A stretch of 51,380 nucleotides of DNA from Rhodospirillaceae bacterium. Its GTDB lineage: Bacteria; Pseudomonadota; Alphaproteobacteria; Rhodospirillales; Casp-alpha2. Below the pieces are notes generated by a model, which worked only from the letters and a program-made list of their open reading frames with translations, was not told the origin of the DNA and did no database searches. Position 1 is the first letter of the stretch, and each line of letters opens with the position of its first letter. The stretch lies in the NCBI GenBank assembly GCA_002706405.1, contig PALN01000050.1, positions 1 to 51,380 of the forward strand, given 5' to 3'. The position numbers and the translations under genes are program-made. Below are positions 31,709-40,527 of this stretch, piece after piece.

Positions 31709-33703
31709 ATGTTAATTCTGGGCATTCATTTTGGGCACGACGCATCCGTTTCTGTCGTGCATAACGGCGTTGTAAAAAACTGCATTGAACGAGAGAGAAT
31801 CACACGTGCCAAGCACGCTGTCGGAATCACCAGCAAAGAGATCGAATTGGCGCTTGAGGATTCTGGATTCAAACTAACGGACATTGATTTTTGTGCATGC
31901 ACCTCTACCCAAGGCATTGAGTATCTCTTCATCGACCCGCAGGCGCTATCGTTCAAGTTGGACTTATCCGCCCCGCATGCATCGTACTGTTCATGGGGTG
32001 GCACCCTTGATGAGAATGACGCATCGTTAGTCGGGAAGACATATATCAAGGATACGTTCACAGCCGGCCGCGACCATCCCTACATCCGCAGGCTGTCGGA
32101 TGATTTTCGCGAAAACCTTGCCGACATGGCTTACTTCCCATCCGTCGAATCCTTTTGGCACGCGCCCGGATGGGACCAGGCGAAGGGGCTGGACCGGATT
32201 GCCGAGACCGTGACCGGCGACGTGCTGTCCGACGACAACGCCGGCGGCATGCAATTGCCGATCACGGCCAATATCCTGGGGCGGGAGATTCCCGGGTTCT
32301 TGCTGTCGCATCACTATGCGCACGCGGCCTATGCCTATTACGCGTCGAACTTCGAGGACGCGGCCGTGTTTTCCCACGACGGAAGCCTGCCCACCAGGGG
32401 CTATGAATGCGGCATGTATTATTACGGTCGCGGGAACCGCCTCTACAGCGTGGCCCCGCATTACCTGTCGATCGGCAACCTGTATGAGCGCATCGCCTTC
32501 ATCCTGAACTTGGGATACGACACCGGCGCGGGAAAACTCATGGGTCTCGCCCCGTGGGGCAAGCCCGCGTTCTATGACCCGCGTTTCGTCGGCAACTGGC
32601 ACGACGGCCTTCAGGCCCCCATGCCGGAAGGCACGGCGCCGGCCGACAAATACGTTCCCGACTGGATCACGGAAGACCGGCACCCGTTGCTGTACCGCTG
32701 GCTGGTCCATTGCCTGAGGACGGCCGATGCCCAGGGTTACGACCTGGAGCCGCTGGGCGACACCGACCGGATGCTGGCGCCGATAAACGTTGATCTTGCG
32801 GCGAGCACGCAGCTCCTGTTCGAGGAAATCCACCTTCGCGCGGTCGCCGCTCAACACCAGGTCCAGCAGCGGTTGGATTGTGCGACGGATAATCTATGCC
32901 TGACCGGGGGAACCGCCCTGAGTTGCCCGACGAACACGCGCCTCTTTAACGAATCTCCCTTTACCGAGATGTTCGTTCCCCCCGCGGTCAGCGACGGCGG
33001 GCTGTCCATCGGCGCGGCATTGGCCGTGACCCACAACACCCTGGATGTGCCGCGGCCGCGCAGAACCCTCGATGCCACCGAATGCGCCTATCTGGGCCGG
33101 GCCTACGGACCCGAGGATTTTCAGGACGCGATCGACGCGTTCCGTGACCGGATCGAGGTTCACAACACGGAGAACGCCGTCGAGGACGCCGCCCGTGCGC
33201 TGGCCGCGAACCTGGTCGTCGGCTGGTTCGACGGCCGCAGCGAAACCGGGCCGCGGGCCCTGGGCCATCGCTCCATCCTCGCCCATCCGGGGCCGAAGGA
33301 GAATTGGGAGCGGGTGAACCGCATCAAGAAGCGGGAACTTTGGCGCCCCTTCGCTCCGGTCGTCCTCGAAGAAGATGCCGCCGAATATTTCACGAAATCG
33401 CCGATCCCCTCGCCGTTCATGCTTTTCACCGCGGACGTGAAAACACCGGACGACCTGGCGGCGATCACCCATGCGGACAACAGCGCCAGAATACAAACGG
33501 TAACCGCGGCGGACGGCCGCTATTACGAGGTGGTGAAACGGTTCCGCGATCTGACCAGGGTTCCGGTGCTGATGAACACATCCTTCAACGGCCCGGGCGA
33601 ACCCGTCGTCGAAACACCCCGTGATGCCATCGGCGCATTTCTCGCCTGTGAATTGGATGTGCTCTATTTGGCCGATCGCAAAATCGTGCATAAGAAACAA
33701 TGA
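31709..33703 (+). CDS. O-carbamoyltransferase, NodU/CmcH family (copy 1, mosaic gene)
   Basis: A 664-residue carbamoyltransferase expected to transfer carbamoyl from carbamoyl phosphate via carbamoyl-AMP to a sugar hydroxyl. The N-terminal Kae1-like domain has GIHFGHDAS and HHYAHAAYAYYAS (metal-binding His pair). The C-terminal domain has GRSETGPRALGHRSILAHP. The first 150 codons average about 51% GC and the rest more than 63%, with a sharp change near 32160, so the gene looks like a recombinant. The Shine-Dalgarno AAGAAG lies inside a small CTTC-TAAA-GAAG stem. It is longer and more divergent than the next two copies. Confidence 0.88.
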   Translation: MLILGIHFGHDASVSVVHNGVVKNCIERERITRAKHAVGITSKEIELALEDSGFKLTDIDFCACTSTQGIEYLFIDPQALSFKLDLSAPHASYCSWGGTLDENDASLVGKTYIKDTFTAGRDHPYIRRLSDDFRENLADMAYFPSVESFWHAPGWDQAKGLDRIAETVTGDVLSDDNAGGMQLPITANILGREIPGFLLSHHYAHAAYAYYASNFEDAAVFSHDGSLPTRGYECGMYYYGRGNRLYSVAPHYLSIGNLYERIAFILNLGYDTGAGKLMGLAPWGKPAFYDPRFVGNWHDGLQAPMPEGTAPADKYVPDWITEDRHPLLYRWLVHCLRTADAQGYDLEPLGDTDRMLAPINVDLAASTQLLFEEIHLRAVAAQHQVQQRLDCATDNLCLTGGTALSCPTNTRLFNESPFTEMFVPPAVSDGGLSIGAALAVTHNTLDVPRPRRTLDATECAYLGRAYGPEDFQDAIDAFRDRIEVHNTENAVEDAARALAANLVVGWFDGRSETGPRALGHRSILAHPGPKENWERVNRIKKRELWRPFAPVVLEEDAAEYFTKSPIPSPFMLFTADVKTPDDLAAITHADNSARIQTVTAADGRYYEVVKRFRDLTRVPVLMNTSFNGPGEPVVETPRDAIGAFLACELDVLYLADRKIVHKKQ

Positions 33704-33725
33704 AACGGCTTGTAAGAGAAATTAA

Positions 33726-35354
33726 ATGATCATTCTTGGCATTCACGGAGGCTTCACCGTCGGTCAGCATGACCCCGGCGCGGCATTGATGATCGACGGC
33801 GACCTGGTCGCCATGGTGGAGGAAGAACGCCTGCTGCGGGTCAAATCCCCCCGGGGGGCGATTCCCGTTTACGCCATTTCCGCCGTGCTGAAGGAAGCCG
33901 GCATCACGATGAAGGATGTCGACCTCGTCGCCCATCCAGGCGAAACCTACGAAGACGCGCCACCGCGGATATCCTCCTACCTGAAGCATTATTTCGGCCA
34001 TTGTCCGGAACTTCGGCTGATCAATCATCAGCTCGCCCATCTTGCCTCGGCGTTCTTCCCCTCGCCGTTCGAACGGGCCATGGTCCTTTCCTATGATGCG
34101 TACGGCGACCGGTTGAGCGCGGCCATCGGCACGGCGGATCGGGACAAGGGCATCACCGTTCTGGAAACACGGGACAACGTGAACTCCCTTGGCCAGTTCT
34201 ATGCCACGATGACGTCCTACATCGGCTTCCTGCCGGGCGAGGACGAATACAAGGTCATGGGCCTCGCCCCCTACGGCGAGCCGCGATTCGATCTATCGTT
34301 TTTTGCCTCACCCACGAATAACGGCTTCACGGTCGATACCGCGACCTACATGCGTTCGGACCCCCGGCCCAAAATCGAACAAGAACCCTTTTATTCGGAT
34401 GCGCTCGTCGAAAAGCTGGGCCCGCCCCGTGAACGGGCACAGCCGATCGAACAACGCCATCGCGACATCGCGGCCTCGGCCCAACATCAACTGCAGCTCT
34501 GCGCCAAGTCCCTGGTGGAATATCTCCACGGCCTGACGGGCAAAAAGAACCTTTGCATGGCCGGCGGCGTCGCCTTGAACTGTTCCGCCAATTATACCCT
34601 GCAGAATCTCGACTGCGTCGACGCCCTGTTCGTTCAACCCGCCGCCTCCGACCGGGGGCTTGCCCTTGGCTGCGCCATTCAGGCTTCTTTCGAACAGGGC
34701 CTCAAACCCGGGACCATGAACCACGTTTATTACGGCCCCTCGCACGACGAAGCCGAAATGGAAGCCGCGTTCAAGCTGACGGGGCTGTCCTATGAACGGG
34801 TTGAAAATCCGGAAATCGTCGCCGCCGAACTTCTACATCAGGGCGAGATTATCGGCTGGTATCAGGGGCGCTCGGAATTCGGCCCCCGGGCCCTCGGCAA
34901 CCGGTCCATCCTGGCCGACCCCCGGCGCCAGGACATGAAGGATCTGATCAACGCCCGCGTCAAGTTCCGCGAGGAATTCAGGCCCTTCGCCCCGTCGGTT
35001 CTGGAGGAACGCGCAAGCGAGGTCTTCAAGCTCGACGGGCCGTCACCGTTCATGACCATCGCCTGCGGCGTGCAGGACGAATGGGTCGAAAAGCTGCCGG
35101 CGACCACGCATGTCAACAAGACCGCAAGAGTGCAAACCGTTAGCAAAGAATCGAACGACCTCTATTATGGCCTGATCAAGGAATTCGACCGCTTGACCGG
35201 CGTCCCGGTCGTCCTGAACACGAGCTTCAATATCAAGGGCCAGCCGATCGTGGAAACGCCGCTCGAAGCGATCTCGACCTTTTGCGGCACGGGCCTGAGC
35301 GCGTTGGTGGTCGGCCCCTTCGTGGCCAAAAAGCCCAACGCACCGACTTTCTGA
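33726..35354 (+). CDS. O-carbamoyltransferase, NodU/CmcH family (copy 2)
   Basis: A 542-residue carbamoyltransferase. GIHGGFTVGQHDPGAAL with H15-D16 opens the Kae1-like domain, NHQLAHLASAFFPS holds the metal-binding histidines, and GRSEFGPRALGNRSILADP marks the C-terminal catalytic region. It is much closer to copy 3 than to copy 1, with shared blocks such as GxDEYKVMGLAPYG and LNTSFNIKG, so copies 2 and 3 arose by duplication. An AAGAGA Shine-Dalgarno precedes the ATG. It is high-GC, like the rest of the locus. Confidence 0.9.
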   Translation: MIILGIHGGFTVGQHDPGAALMIDGDLVAMVEEERLLRVKSPRGAIPVYAISAVLKEAGITMKDVDLVAHPGETYEDAPPRISSYLKHYFGHCPELRLINHQLAHLASAFFPSPFERAMVLSYDAYGDRLSAAIGTADRDKGITVLETRDNVNSLGQFYATMTSYIGFLPGEDEYKVMGLAPYGEPRFDLSFFASPTNNGFTVDTATYMRSDPRPKIEQEPFYSDALVEKLGPPRERAQPIEQRHRDIAASAQHQLQLCAKSLVEYLHGLTGKKNLCMAGGVALNCSANYTLQNLDCVDALFVQPAASDRGLALGCAIQASFEQGLKPGTMNHVYYGPSHDEAEMEAAFKLTGLSYERVENPEIVAAELLHQGEIIGWYQGRSEFGPRALGNRSILADPRRQDMKDLINARVKFREEFRPFAPSVLEERASEVFKLDGPSPFMTIACGVQDEWVEKLPATTHVNKTARVQTVSKESNDLYYGLIKEFDRLTGVPVVLNTSFNIKGQPIVETPLEAISTFCGTGLSALVVGPFVAKKPNAPTF

Positions 35355-35382
35355 ACACGCATAGACGTCTGGATTTAGTTTT

Positions 35383-36993
35383 ATGAACATTATCGGCCTC
35401 CACGGCGGCGTGACGACAATGCAGCACGACGCTGCCGCCGCCCTCATCTGCGACGGCAAGGTGGTTGCCTGCGTGGAAGAGGAACGCCTGTCACGCATCA
35501 AGCACGCCTATGGGCAAATCCCGGTCAAGGCCATCGCCGAAGTTCTGGATATCGGCGGGCTGACGGCCAAGGACATCGACCTGGTTTGCCATTCCGGGAT
35601 CGAACACAAGGACCTTCCGGTCCGGGTTGCCCATTATTTCCGGCATTTCTTCGGCCATGTGCCGGAGATCCGGATGTACAACCACCAAGACACCCATCTG
35701 GCGTCCACTTTCTATATGTCCGATTTCGACGAAGCGATGGTCGCGTCGTTCGATGGATTTGGCGATTGGGAAAGCGGCGCGATGGGTCTGGCGTCCGCCT
35801 CGGGAATAGATGTGCTGCAACGCTTCGGCCACGAACTGTCGCTGGGCGTGTTTTACCAGACGATGGCGTCCTACCTGGGGTTCGCCGCGTCCGGCGACGA
35901 ATACAAAGTGATGGGGCTTGCGCCTTATGGAAAACCTGGCGTCGACATTTCCCGGCTGATCCGCCCGACGGACGACGGCTATTTCGTTGATTCCGCCGTG
36001 TGGGACCGCGACCCCCCGGCCCGCTCCCATTTCGAAAACCGCTACGGGCAAATCGTCGTCGACGTGCTTGGCGAGCCGCGGCGGGCCGACGAGCCGCTGA
36101 CGCAGCGCCATATGGACATCGCGCACGCCACCCAACTGGCGTTCGAAGAAGTGATGGTCCACCTGATCACAAAACTGCACGAGCAAACGGGATCAAGGAA
36201 CCTGTGCCTGAGCGGCGGGTGCGCCCTGAATTGCTTGGCGAACATGCGCATTCGCAAGCTCCCGTTCATCGAAAAAATGTTCGTTCAACCGGCGTCCACG
36301 GACCAGGGCACCGCATTAGGCGGCGCGATCATGGGAGCGCTGGAACTCGGCGCGTCGGTGGAGCCGCTGACAAGCTACTTCCTTGGACGCGCGTACGAAG
36401 AAGCTGACTACCTGGAAGCCCTGGAACTGACGGGCATGAGCTACACACGCCCCGACGACGTCGCCGAGACGGCGGCCACCCTGCTTGCCGAGGGCAAGGT
36501 CATCGCCTGGATGCAGGGGCGCTCGGAATTCGGTCCCCGAGCCCTGGGGAACAGATCCATTCTCGCGGACCCCGGTCGGGCCGAAATGAAAGACGAAGTG
36601 AACAAGAGAATTAAGTACCGCGAGGGGTTCCGTCCGTTCGCGCCCGCGGTCCTTGCCGAGCGGGCGGAAGAGGTTTTCGATATGTCCGGCCCTTCCCCTC
36701 ATATGACCGTCACCTATCCCGTCCGGGAGGCGTGGAAGGATCGGTTGCCCGCGACAACCCATGTCAACGGCACGTCCCGTGTTCAAACGGTCTCGAAGGC
36801 TGACAACCCTCTTTTCTACGAGCTTATTTCACGCTTCGAGAAAAAGACGGGCCGGCCCGCGGTGATGAATACGAGCTTCAACATCAAGGGCGATGCGATG
36901 GTTGAAACGCCCCTGAACGCGATCGCGACCTTTGCCGGAACCGGGCTGGACGCGCTTATCCTCGGACCGTTCCTTCTTCAGAAGAACAAATGA
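35383..36993 (+). CDS. O-carbamoyltransferase, NodU/CmcH family (copy 3)
   Basis: A 536-residue carbamoyltransferase. GLHGGVTTMQHDAAAAL with H15-D16, NHQDTHLASTFYMS and GRSEFGPRALGNRSILADP are the same landmarks as in copy 2, so the active-site residues are intact. It is overlapped by the following methyltransferase (ATGA). Three adjacent genes of one family suggest three acceptor positions or sugars. No obvious Shine-Dalgarno is present. Confidence 0.9.
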   Translation: MNIIGLHGGVTTMQHDAAAALICDGKVVACVEEERLSRIKHAYGQIPVKAIAEVLDIGGLTAKDIDLVCHSGIEHKDLPVRVAHYFRHFFGHVPEIRMYNHQDTHLASTFYMSDFDEAMVASFDGFGDWESGAMGLASASGIDVLQRFGHELSLGVFYQTMASYLGFAASGDEYKVMGLAPYGKPGVDISRLIRPTDDGYFVDSAVWDRDPPARSHFENRYGQIVVDVLGEPRRADEPLTQRHMDIAHATQLAFEEVMVHLITKLHEQTGSRNLCLSGGCALNCLANMRIRKLPFIEKMFVQPASTDQGTALGGAIMGALELGASVEPLTSYFLGRAYEEADYLEALELTGMSYTRPDDVAETAATLLAEGKVIAWMQGRSEFGPRALGNRSILADPGRAEMKDEVNKRIKYREGFRPFAPAVLAERAEEVFDMSGPSPHMTVTYPVREAWKDRLPATTHVNGTSRVQTVSKADNPLFYELISRFEKKTGRPAVMNTSFNIKGDAMVETPLNAIATFAGTGLDALILGPFLLQKNK

Positions 36994-37781
36994 ACGCCGG
37001 CTATCTAAAGTACTACGATCGCCCCTCGGCATTTGCGCCGTTCAGGTTTCTTTTCGACGGGTTGCTGTGCGGCTCCAACCTGCGCCGCGTTTCCCTGCTC
37101 AATCGCAAACGCGATTACGAACGCATTTCCGGAGATGCCGGCCTGCTCGCCCTTCACAAGAACATCAATCAACTGCTGTTGGACGCCGGGGCGAACTGGC
37201 AGGGCTACGACTACGGTGAAGGTTATTTGTATCAAGGCTGTCCGCAGGTCGGTCTGTCCGGTCTTCGCGATACGGGCGCCCGGGTCGAGGCCATGGAGCT
37301 GGCGAGCCATGTCGCCGGCCGGTCGGTTCTAGAGATCGGCTGCAACAGCGGTTTCCTGAGCCTATCGATCGCCGACGCCGCCAAGTCGGTCGTCGGGTTC
37401 GACGTCAATCCCTACCTGATCAAGATGGGCGAAGTCGTCGGCCAACACCTGGGCATCGACAACGTGAGTCTGTTGGAGTCCTCTTTCGAATCCTTCGACA
37501 GCGACGAAAAATTCGGCGCAGTGTTGAGCTTTGCCAACCACACAACCTACGACGGCAACACCAAGCAAACCCTGTCCGAATATTTCGGCCGCTGCGCCCG
37601 CCATCTTGATGCGGACGGGATATTGCTCTTCGAATCCCACGCGCCGGGTTATGAAAAGGATCGGCTGGACGGCGTGCTCGACGTCATGGCCGAGCATTTC
37701 GATATCCAATCGAAGACGGTTCTGAACTACGGCACGTTCCTCGACGACGGTCGAACCTTCTGCGTTGCCAGGAAACGGTAG
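36990..37781 (+). CDS. Class I SAM-dependent methyltransferase
   Basis: A 263-residue methyltransferase with motif I VLEIGCNSGFLSLS (about residues 114-127), FDVNPYLIKMGE as motif II and a GAVLSFANHTTY post-motif. The 100-residue N-terminal region has an aromatic and basic start. It is ATGA-coupled to the third carbamoyltransferase and precedes the YidC-like gene. Sugar O-methylation next to carbamoylation is plausible; the acceptor is unknown. Confidence 0.75.
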   Translation: MNAGYLKYYDRPSAFAPFRFLFDGLLCGSNLRRVSLLNRKRDYERISGDAGLLALHKNINQLLLDAGANWQGYDYGEGYLYQGCPQVGLSGLRDTGARVEAMELASHVAGRSVLEIGCNSGFLSLSIADAAKSVVGFDVNPYLIKMGEVVGQHLGIDNVSLLESSFESFDSDEKFGAVLSFANHTTYDGNTKQTLSEYFGRCARHLDADGILLFESHAPGYEKDRLDGVLDVMAEHFDIQSKTVLNYGTFLDDGRTFCVARKR

Positions 37782-37821
37782 TGTCGGCCGGCCCCCAACG
37801 TAAAAGCGATCGTTGACGGCA

Positions 37822-39081
37822 ATGAAGTTGCCCGGATGGCTCATCATCGGCTTGTCGCTTCTGGTCGGCCTTGCGCCGTCGGCCGTCACGGCGCAGCCGA
37901 CGCAGAGCGCCGAAATGCGTTGCACCGGGGAACTGGATGCGGTCGTCGCCGCGGTGTTCGCCGCCGCCGACCAACGGACCACGCGTGATCTTTGCCGCCC
38001 CGAGGTCCAGCAGGTATCAATCCCCGCCGGCGACGGAGAGCTTATAAAAATTAATCCCGACGCTTTGCCGAAGGTCGGGGCGATCCAGTTTTATGGCCTT
38101 GCCGGGTTCTACAACGTGGTCCAGGCCTATCGCATGCGCGATGGCGAGGTCGAACCCCTGTCCTCCGTCGCACCCGACGCCCTGCGTCCATCTGACTGGA
38201 TCGTCTTGTCGGGACGTTACGATGCCCTGGTACTGCGGTCGCCGGGAGCCGAGATGTCATTCACCGGGGAAACCGTCGGGTTTTCGAGCCCGGCCGGCAC
38301 CCCCTTGGTCTTCGAGGCCGTGGTCGCGCCGAAGCGGAGCCTGGCGGCCATTCACCCGGAGTGGGACAACCTCGAATTCGCCCATTTGTGGAATTGGCTT
38401 GGGGCGTTGGCCGGCCTGATCGAACAGACGATCGTCGCCCTTCACGAGATGACCGGATTGAGTTGGGGGATCACCATTCTTCTGTTCGCGGTCGCGCTGA
38501 AGATCATACTCTTGCCGACGAGCCTGCTGACCGTCCGCCTTCAGCAAAGCGTTGACCGGCATCAGAGCATCCTGGCCCCCCAATTGGCCGAGATCAAAGC
38601 CAACTACAAAGGCGAAGAGGCGCACAACCGCATCATGGCCGCCCATAAGGCCCTAGGCATCACGCCGTTTTACACGCTGAAGCCCATGCTCGTTACGGCG
38701 ATCCACATTCCCATTCTGGTCGCGCTGTTCGCGGCCTTGGGTGAAATGTCGGAATTCGACGGCGTGTCCTTCCTGTGGATCGACGATCTTTCGCTGCCCG
38801 ATACGGTGGGGACATTGGAGTTCGCCCTGCCCGGCTTGGGTGATCGCATCAGCCTTCTGCCCTTCGTCATGACGGCGGCGACGGTGGCATCCGCCCTTCT
38901 GGTCCGTGATCCGAGCGTGCACGCGGATGTTTTGAAAAGCCGCAAGCGGAACCTTTACTTCATGGCCGCCGGCTTTTTCCTGCTGTTTTATCCGTTTCCG
39001 GCCGTCATGGTTTACTACTTCACATTGGCCAACATCCTTCACACGGTTTTTCAGCAATTTTCGAAACCTTCGCCGTCATGA
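37822..39081 (+). CDS. YidC/Oxa1/Alb3-family membrane protein (paralogue)
   Basis: A 419-residue protein with a signal-peptide-like start (about residues 1-25), a periplasmic domain of roughly 155 residues and a C-terminal Oxa1-type core with about five membrane segments. GITILLFAVALKIILLPTSL, the basic-hydrophilic LAEIKANYKGEEAHNRIM stretch and KPMLVTAIHIPILVALFAAL match the YidC core. The ATG at 37822 is chosen over a TTG at 37813. Housekeeping yidC sits in the rpmH-rnpA region, so this is an extra copy with an unrelated, shorter periplasmic domain. It may insert a specific membrane enzyme of this locus or have been adapted to polymer export. Coupled by ATGA to the formyltransferase-fold gene. 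Confidence 0.78.
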   Translation: MKLPGWLIIGLSLLVGLAPSAVTAQPTQSAEMRCTGELDAVVAAVFAAADQRTTRDLCRPEVQQVSIPAGDGELIKINPDALPKVGAIQFYGLAGFYNVVQAYRMRDGEVEPLSSVAPDALRPSDWIVLSGRYDALVLRSPGAEMSFTGETVGFSSPAGTPLVFEAVVAPKRSLAAIHPEWDNLEFAHLWNWLGALAGLIEQTIVALHEMTGLSWGITILLFAVALKIILLPTSLLTVRLQQSVDRHQSILAPQLAEIKANYKGEEAHNRIMAAHKALGITPFYTLKPMLVTAIHIPILVALFAALGEMSEFDGVSFLWIDDLSLPDTVGTLEFALPGLGDRISLLPFVMTAATVASALLVRDPSVHADVLKSRKRNLYFMAAGFFLLFYPFPAVMVYYFTLANILHTVFQQFSKPSPS

Positions 39082-40460
39082 CCGACCGCCTCACCGAAGA
39101 CCAGTTGTCGGCTCATCTCGACATCCAAGAGCCCGCCGTTCCGCCGGCGGGACGGACGTTGCGGGAATTGCTCCAGACACCATCCTGGACAGAGGAACAG
39201 CAGGCGGCCGTGCGGTCACTGGCCAAAGAGATCGACATCCACGGAAAGCTCCGCCTGGAACGACCCGACCGCGACGACGCTGAACCGGTCGCCGCCGACC
39301 CGGCACCCGAAATGTGGCGGCTGGCCTACGGCGTCTTGCACAAGGCCCTACGCACCGACGAGGCGGAAAACGCGACGCCGGCGCGACGCCTGAAATGGCT
39401 GAACGTTCTGTACAAGACCGCCGACCGGCTCGACCTTGGCGCCGACACGTCCAAGACCGTACTCGCGGATTTGGACCAGCGGCTTACCGATCAGGCCAAG
39501 GTCTGGTCGCCGGTTTCGGGCGACAACGCGGACGACGCGCCGTCCACCGGGCACGACGGACAAACCGCCGACGGCAGCACAACCATTCCCCTAACGGTGC
39601 TGTTTTACGACAGCCCCATTGCGCGGGCCTATCTTGCCACCTTGCGGGGCCTTGGACTGCGCCCGGAGCGCATCATCAACCTTGTCGCCGCCAAGGACTT
39701 GGTCACGAAAAAGCCCGTCGGCCGCTGGCTGCCGAGATCGATCCGCCGGGACTATGCCGCCCACCGGCATCGCACGAGAATTCATTATTGGCCGCAACGG
39801 TTGCAGCGCACCGCCAAGGGGACCGTTACCACCCTGCTGCATGGGATCTCACGGCAATTCGGATTTCCGGCGCAGGTCCTGGACGACGCCCATTCGATGA
39901 CGCCCCTGTCCGGATACAGCGACACCATCGACACCGTCTTGATATCCGGTCTCAAGGACGACGCCTTGGCGGCGTACCTGCGAAACCTTCCCGCCGCGAC
40001 CGTCCTCTATACCGGCGGCGGCATCGTGCCCAGGGATCTGTTGGACCTGACGCATCTGCGGTTCCTGCATGTTCATCCGGGCTACCTGCCCGACATTCGC
40101 GGCGCCGATTGCACCCTGTGGTCGGCCTTGTTGCACCGCCGCCTGTCGGCCAGCTGTTTTTACATGGCGCCCGGCATCGACACCGGCGACATCGTCGCCC
40201 GTCGATGGCTGCCGCCGTTTGCGGCCCCTCTTGCGCCCGAGCTTGAAGCGCCGAACCGATACCGCGCCATATACGGTTTTCTCGACCCCTGGGTACGCGC
40301 TTACGTGCTGAGGTCGGTCGTCACCCAGAATCGGGAATTCGGCCAAATGGCATCACGGCCGCAACGCCCGGAAGAAGGCCAGACCTTCCATTTCATGCAT
40401 CCGAAAATACAGGCCGCTGCGATCGCGGCGCTGGAGGGTGCCCCGGCACCGGGGGCCTGA
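39078..40460 (+). CDS. Formyltransferase-fold protein with long N-terminal extension
   Basis: A 460-residue protein. Residues about 170-440 have the fold of formyl transferases: TVLFYDSPIARAYL, LYTGGGIVPRDLL, then FLHVHPGYLPDIRGAD with H333 and GIDTGDIV with a conserved Asp. In tRNA and sugar formyltransferases the His is preceded two residues earlier by a catalytic Asn (NxH); here that position is His (HVH), so the chemistry could be altered. The N-terminal 165 residues are acidic, helical and unrecognised. It may N-formylate an amino sugar or carry out a related one-carbon or deformylase-like reaction. Confidence 0.7.
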   Translation: MTDRLTEDQLSAHLDIQEPAVPPAGRTLRELLQTPSWTEEQQAAVRSLAKEIDIHGKLRLERPDRDDAEPVAADPAPEMWRLAYGVLHKALRTDEAENATPARRLKWLNVLYKTADRLDLGADTSKTVLADLDQRLTDQAKVWSPVSGDNADDAPSTGHDGQTADGSTTIPLTVLFYDSPIARAYLATLRGLGLRPERIINLVAAKDLVTKKPVGRWLPRSIRRDYAAHRHRTRIHYWPQRLQRTAKGTVTTLLHGISRQFGFPAQVLDDAHSMTPLSGYSDTIDTVLISGLKDDALAAYLRNLPAATVLYTGGGIVPRDLLDLTHLRFLHVHPGYLPDIRGADCTLWSALLHRRLSASCFYMAPGIDTGDIVARRWLPPFAAPLAPELEAPNRYRAIYGFLDPWVRAYVLRSVVTQNREFGQMASRPQRPEEGQTFHFMHPKIQAAAIAALEGAPAPGA

Positions 40461-40465
40461 GTACT

Positions 40466-40493
40466 CGGCAAATCGCCGCCGGCGATTTTGCCG
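40466..40493 (+). terminator. Strong stem-loop, candidate terminator or processing site
   Basis: CGGCAAATCGCC (40466-40477) pairs with GGCGATTTTGCCG (40481-40493) with a single bulged base and a 3-base loop, giving 12 pairs. It starts five bases after the formyltransferase gene's stop. The bases after it (CCTTGATCTTTTCG) have only a late T4, so efficiency as an intrinsic terminator is doubtful. Confidence 0.4.
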
Positions 40494-40527
40494 CCTTGAT
40501 CTTTTCGATATCGCTAGGGGAAGTCCG

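Larger units (their letters stand above)
27460..32160. other. Low-GC segment with both boundaries inside genes
   Basis: Hand counts of 60-base lines give about 25-27% GC at 27481-27600 and 42-57% in sampled lines from 29101 to 32160 (the 27570 gene is intermediate, roughly 50%), against 63-73% in the two lines after 32160. The left edge falls in the last 20-25 codons of the SDR gene, the right edge around codon 150 of the first carbamoyltransferase. The segment holds the 27570 TIGR04372 protein, a TylF-type and a class I methyltransferase, a PhyH-type oxygenase and the start of a carbamoyltransferase. No insertion sequence or direct repeat was seen at the edges. Confidence 0.7.
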
